Below, in pieces: positions 13,522 through 16,511 of a stretch of DNA of 16,511 bases. The notes under the pieces were generated by a model, which was not told where the DNA came from, did not search any database, and saw only the letters and a list, made by a program, of their open reading frames with translations. The stretch covers positions 1 to 16,511 of the forward strand of contig CAKQJZ010000044.1 in assembly GCA_934247875.1 (NCBI GenBank). The letters are read 5' to 3'. Both the position numbers and the translations under genes were made by a program. Within the stretch, counting starts at the first letter, position 1, and each line of letters starts with the position of its first letter. This stretch comes from an uncultured Spirochaetales bacterium (GTDB lineage: Bacteria; Spirochaetota; Spirochaetia; Sphaerochaetales; Sphaerochaetaceae).

Positions 13522-16269
13522 ATGGCAAATTTTTTCACAGCATTATTTGGCGGAACTAAAAAAGAGAAAGATATCAAGAGACTTACACCGATTGTTGAGT
13601 CTATAGAGAGAGAATATAAATGGGCAGAAAGCTTAAAAGATGAAGACTTCCCTGAACAGACTGAAATCTGGAAAGAGGAAGTAAGAAATGGAAAATCACT
13701 TGATGATATTCTGCCTAAAGCATATGCACTTGCGCGTGAAGCTGCTGGCAGAGTACTTGGCGAGCGTCACTACCCTGTTCAGCTTATGGGCGCAATTACG
13801 CTGCATCAAGGCTCAATCCTTGAAATGAAAACTGGCGAAGGCAAAACACTCACATCTGTACCAGCTGCATACTTAAATGCACTGGAAGGTAAAGGCGTAC
13901 ATATTGTAACTGTCAACGACTACCTTGCACGCCGTGATAGCCAGTGGATGGGACCAGTATTCAACTTCTTAGGACTGACTGTAGATTTAATCTACAATGG
14001 CCAAGATGAGAACAGCAAGAAGAAAGCTTATAGTGCCGATATCACATACGGCACTAACAACGAGTTCGGCTTTGACTACTTAAGAGATAACATGAAAGTA
14101 TCTCTTAGTGATAAGACACAGCGTGGCCATCACTACTGCATCATAGATGAGATTGACTCTATTTTGATTGATGAGGCAAGAACTCCGCTTATCATATCAG
14201 GACAAGGTGAAGATGATACTCCTAAAGTAAGAGCAGCTAAAGCAGTTGTTCCATTCTTGAAAGAATGCGAGAAAGATCCAGAGACAGGCAACTACTATGA
14301 ACTTACTGAGATGGATAAGCTTGATCATAACTTATATGCCTCTTTTGATGAGAGAGGAGATTATAAGCTTGATGAAAAGAGCAAGAATGTAACACTCACT
14401 AAGGGTGGCATGCTCAAAGTCGAAGAGATACTCAAAAAGAATGGTGCACTGCTTCCATCTAAAGATGAAGAAGGCAACACAATATACTCACTCTACGAAG
14501 GAGAGAACTTCGAGCTTGTACACTATGTAACACAGGCACTGCGCGCTGAGAAGATGTATAAGCGAGATGTTGACTATCTTGTAAAAGATGGAGAAGTACA
14601 GATCGTTGATGAGTTCACAGGCCGTGTACTTGCAGGCAGACGCTACTCAGAAGGACTTCATCAGGCAATTGAAGCAAAAGAAAATGTAAAAGTTCAGGGA
14701 CAGAGCAAGACATTTGCATCTGTCACATTCCAGAACTTCTTCAGAATGTATGACAAGATCTCAGGTATGACTGGTACAGCAGATACTGAAGCTGTAGAGT
14801 TCAAGCAGATATACAACACAGATGTAGTTGTAATACCAACTAACGTACCAGTTCAGAGAAAGGATCTTGAAGACCTTACATTCTATGATGAGGCTTGCAA
14901 ATTCAGAGCTATTGTCAATGACGTTAAGAGAATACATGCAACTGGACAGCCTATTCTTATTGGCACAACATCTATTGAAAAATCTGAAGAGCTCTCAAGC
15001 CTATTAAGACGAGAAGGCATCAAGCATGAAGTGTTGAACGCTAAGAACCATGAAAGAGAAGCATTCATTATCGGAGAAGCTGGCAGAAAAGGCTCTGTAA
15101 CAATAGCAACTAACATGGCTGGCCGTGGTACAGATATCAAGCTCGGCGGATCTCTAGAGCACCTTGCACTTAAAAAGGCTGGAACAGAAGCAAGTGCAGA
15201 GGAACTCAAGAAAGCCAAAGAAGAAGTAATGGATGAATGGAAGAGAAGCTATGAAGAAGTAAAAGCACTAGGTGGCTTATATATCATAGGTTCAGAGCGC
15301 CATGAATCACGACGAATTGATAACCAGCTCAGAGGACGTGCTGGACGACAGGGAGACCCTGGCGTATCACGATTCTACATCTCACTTGATGATTCTTTAA
15401 TGCGACTATTTGCTAAAGAAGGACTCAAAGAAATGATTGGAAGACTTGGCATGAAGAATGGCGAGCCTATCCATCATAAGATGCTAGATAACGCAATTGA
15501 GAATGCTCAGAAGAAAGTTGAAGAGAGAAACTTCAATATAAGAAAGTGCCTTCTTGAATACGATAACGTGCTTAACGAAGAGAGAAACTACATCTACTCA
15601 CAGCGCGATGAGATTCTTGCAGCAACTAACCTCACAGATAGAGTAATCGATAACTCAATGACACTCATTGATTCACTCTATGATGAGGCTGATGGAGATG
15701 AGGCAAAGCTTGATGAAGGCTATATGAGATTATTTGCTGAGCACATAAACCCAGAAATCGTCAAGAATAAGGATAAAGTCAAAGAAGCATTAAAAGAGAA
15801 AATCAAAGAAAAAGAAAGCATTGTTCCTCCTGCAGTATTCAATGACTACATCAGATACTTATATCTCAGAAACATCGATAAACGCTGGGTAGATCATCTC
15901 GATGCACTTGATGAGCTAAGAGAAGCAGCATCACTCATGAGCTACGCACAGAAAGATCCACTCGTTGAGTATAAGAACACAGCATCTGATGCATTTGATG
16001 AAATGCTTGAAAGCATTACAGAAAACGTATGCAGAAACGTAGCAGCTGTAAGAATATCTCTATCCCCTGTCAACAGAGAAAAGCACAACGTAAAACTCAA
16101 CGCACAGCATAGAGAGTTACAGCCAAACAACATGAAAACAGCAGTAACAAGCCAATCAGTTGCAAGTAACACTACTATCCGCCGTGACACTCCAAAAGTT
16201 GGCAGAAACGATCCATGCCCATGTGGCAGTGGCAAGAAATACAAGAACTGCTGTGGCAGAAACTTCTAA
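13522..16269 (+). CDS. secA: Protein translocase ATPase SecA
   Basis: Motor ATPase that drives preproteins through SecYEG. It is 915 residues, within the usual range. The N-terminal motor has the MKTGEGKT Walker A (102-109) after GAITLHQGSILE, with IIDEIDSILIDEARTPLI (207-224) containing the DEAD-like box. The preprotein cross-linking insertion follows, then the second motor domain with GTTSIEKSE, TNMAGRGTDIKLGG, and IGSERHESRRIDNQLRGRAG (arginine fingers). The C-terminal zinc motif is CPCGSGKKYKNCC (Cys899, 901, 910, 911), which binds SecB or ribosomes in other bacteria. The ATG start has no clear Shine-Dalgarno (leader ...AACTTAAAGT), suggesting regulated or AT-driven initiation. The protein N-terminus (FLTALFGG-like) fits the family. 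It is divergent from cvpA and followed by a hairpin terminator. Confidence 0.98.
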   Translation: MANFFTALFGGTKKEKDIKRLTPIVESIEREYKWAESLKDEDFPEQTEIWKEEVRNGKSLDDILPKAYALAREAAGRVLGERHYPVQLMGAITLHQGSILEMKTGEGKTLTSVPAAYLNALEGKGVHIVTVNDYLARRDSQWMGPVFNFLGLTVDLIYNGQDENSKKKAYSADITYGTNNEFGFDYLRDNMKVSLSDKTQRGHHYCIIDEIDSILIDEARTPLIISGQGEDDTPKVRAAKAVVPFLKECEKDPETGNYYELTEMDKLDHNLYASFDERGDYKLDEKSKNVTLTKGGMLKVEEILKKNGALLPSKDEEGNTIYSLYEGENFELVHYVTQALRAEKMYKRDVDYLVKDGEVQIVDEFTGRVLAGRRYSEGLHQAIEAKENVKVQGQSKTFASVTFQNFFRMYDKISGMTGTADTEAVEFKQIYNTDVVVIPTNVPVQRKDLEDLTFYDEACKFRAIVNDVKRIHATGQPILIGTTSIEKSEELSSLLRREGIKHEVLNAKNHEREAFIIGEAGRKGSVTIATNMAGRGTDIKLGGSLEHLALKKAGTEASAEELKKAKEEVMDEWKRSYEEVKALGGLYIIGSERHESRRIDNQLRGRAGRQGDPGVSRFYISLDDSLMRLFAKEGLKEMIGRLGMKNGEPIHHKMLDNAIENAQKKVEERNFNIRKCLLEYDNVLNEERNYIYSQRDEILAATNLTDRVIDNSMTLIDSLYDEADGDEAKLDEGYMRLFAEHINPEIVKNKDKVKEALKEKIKEKESIVPPAVFNDYIRYLYLRNIDKRWVDHLDALDELREAASLMSYAQKDPLVEYKNTASDAFDEMLESITENVCRNVAAVRISLSPVNREKHNVKLNAQHRELQPNNMKTAVTSQSVASNTTIRRDTPKVGRNDPCPCGSGKKYKNCCGRNF

Positions 16270-16294
16270 CTAAAAAAGCTCTGGCCAACAACCA

Positions 16295-16340
16295 AACAAA
16301 AGCTCTAGGAGCATTAGTAACGCTACCTAGAGCTTTGTTT
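16295..16340 (+). terminator. secA transcription terminator
   Basis: AAAGCTCTAGG (16299-16309) pairs perfectly over 11 bases with CCTAGAGCTTT (16326-16336). The stem can extend inward past a bulged A. A TGTTT tail follows. The left arm's AAAGCTCT is also present at 16275-16282, allowing a competing pairing. Confidence 0.75.
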
Positions 16341-16361
16341 AGTCAATTTATAACTCTGCAA

Positions 16362-16439
16362 TTATTTAACTGGAACAACTTTTTCTTTTACACCAAGCGT
16401 TGAATAAGTTACACCATTATCTGTACAGAATTTTTTCGA
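16362..16439 (-). pseudogene. 3' fragment of a broken minus-strand gene
   Basis: The minus strand encodes about 23 residues of coherent sequence ending FCTDNGVTYSTLGVKEK then VVPVK and stop (16362-16364). Reading upstream, the frame meets a stop at 16449-16451 with no start codon between, so only the C-terminal tail of a gene remains. The break coincides with what looks like an insertion-sequence end. I cannot name the original protein. Confidence 0.45.
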
Positions 16440-16511
16440 CCTGTGCGGTTAAATTAAGCCGCTTTGGCTGAATCTAATAAAGAGAAACGTATCTTTTTGC
16501 TATTAGTCCAA
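16440..16511 (-). mobile_element. Probable end of an insertion sequence (right edge, partial)
   Basis: From 16440 the sequence begins CCTGTGCGG. A near-palindrome follows, GCGGTTAA (16445-16452) with TTAAgCCGC (16454-16462), overlapping the stop of an open frame that runs off the window. This fits a terminal inverted repeat just beyond a transposase gene. Ends starting CC occur in IS1380-type elements, but the family is not assignable from 70 bases. Confidence 0.35.
16454..16511 (-). CDS. Partial C-terminus of a putative transposase
   Basis: A minus-strand frame open from the window edge encodes TNSKKIRFSLLDSAKAA and a TAA stop at 16454-16456. The short basic, hydrophobic end next to a possible terminal repeat suggests a transposase tail. 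The other two minus-strand frames here contain stops. Too short to identify; inferred from context only. Confidence 0.3.
   Translation of the reverse strand, partial: WTNSKKIRFSLLDSAKAA

Noticed and set aside
1..16511. A new defence, CRISPR, toxin-antitoxin or biosynthetic system
   Set aside because: No repeat array, nuclease, reverse transcriptase, toxin pair or pathway cluster was recognised; the window is mainly core genes.

Overview
The window is an AT-rich (roughly 40% GC by eye) bacterial chromosome segment made mostly of housekeeping genes, and I judge it to be spirochaete-like. That placement is an inference. It rests on an orphan groES without groEL, a short RpoS/SigA-type sigma factor behind a near-consensus sigma-54 promoter, a soluble PAS kinase paired with an NtrC-class regulator, and a BspA-type leucine-rich-repeat protein. 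No rRNA, tRNA or CRISPR array was seen.

Left block (1-4407, minus strand): pyruvate, phosphate dikinase (ppdK), then a 289-residue sigma-70-family factor with its own terminator, then an unassigned 131-residue protein. The sigma gene is preceded by a -24/-12 sigma-54 element with one mismatch to the usual consensus, with dyad repeats around and upstream of it. Middle block (4480-5687, plus strand): a patatin-like lipid acyl hydrolase and groES. A compact hairpin terminator separates groES from the convergent operon that follows.

Right block (5703-13407, minus strand): a seven-gene operon read cvpA, holB, histidine kinase, NtrC-type regulator, dinG, a small membrane protein, and an LRR/J-domain fusion protein. 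Successive genes overlap by 4-23 bases or are 7 bases apart. Several starts are GTG or TTG, with Shine-Dalgarno sequences inside the preceding gene. secA (13522-16269, plus) is transcribed divergently from cvpA and ends in a hairpin terminator. The last 150 bases hold the 3' tail of a broken minus-strand gene next to what looks like the end of an insertion sequence.

The most interesting reading is regulatory. An NtrB/NtrC-like pair (which needs sigma-54) and a sigma-70-family gene with a sigma-54 promoter lie about 5.4 kb apart, a layout resembling the Borrelia HK2/Rrp2-RpoN-RpoS cascade. The most unusual protein is the cytosolic LRR_5 repeat protein with a C-terminal J domain, whose gene faces groES. 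Everything else looks like ordinary core metabolism, replication, repair and secretion.
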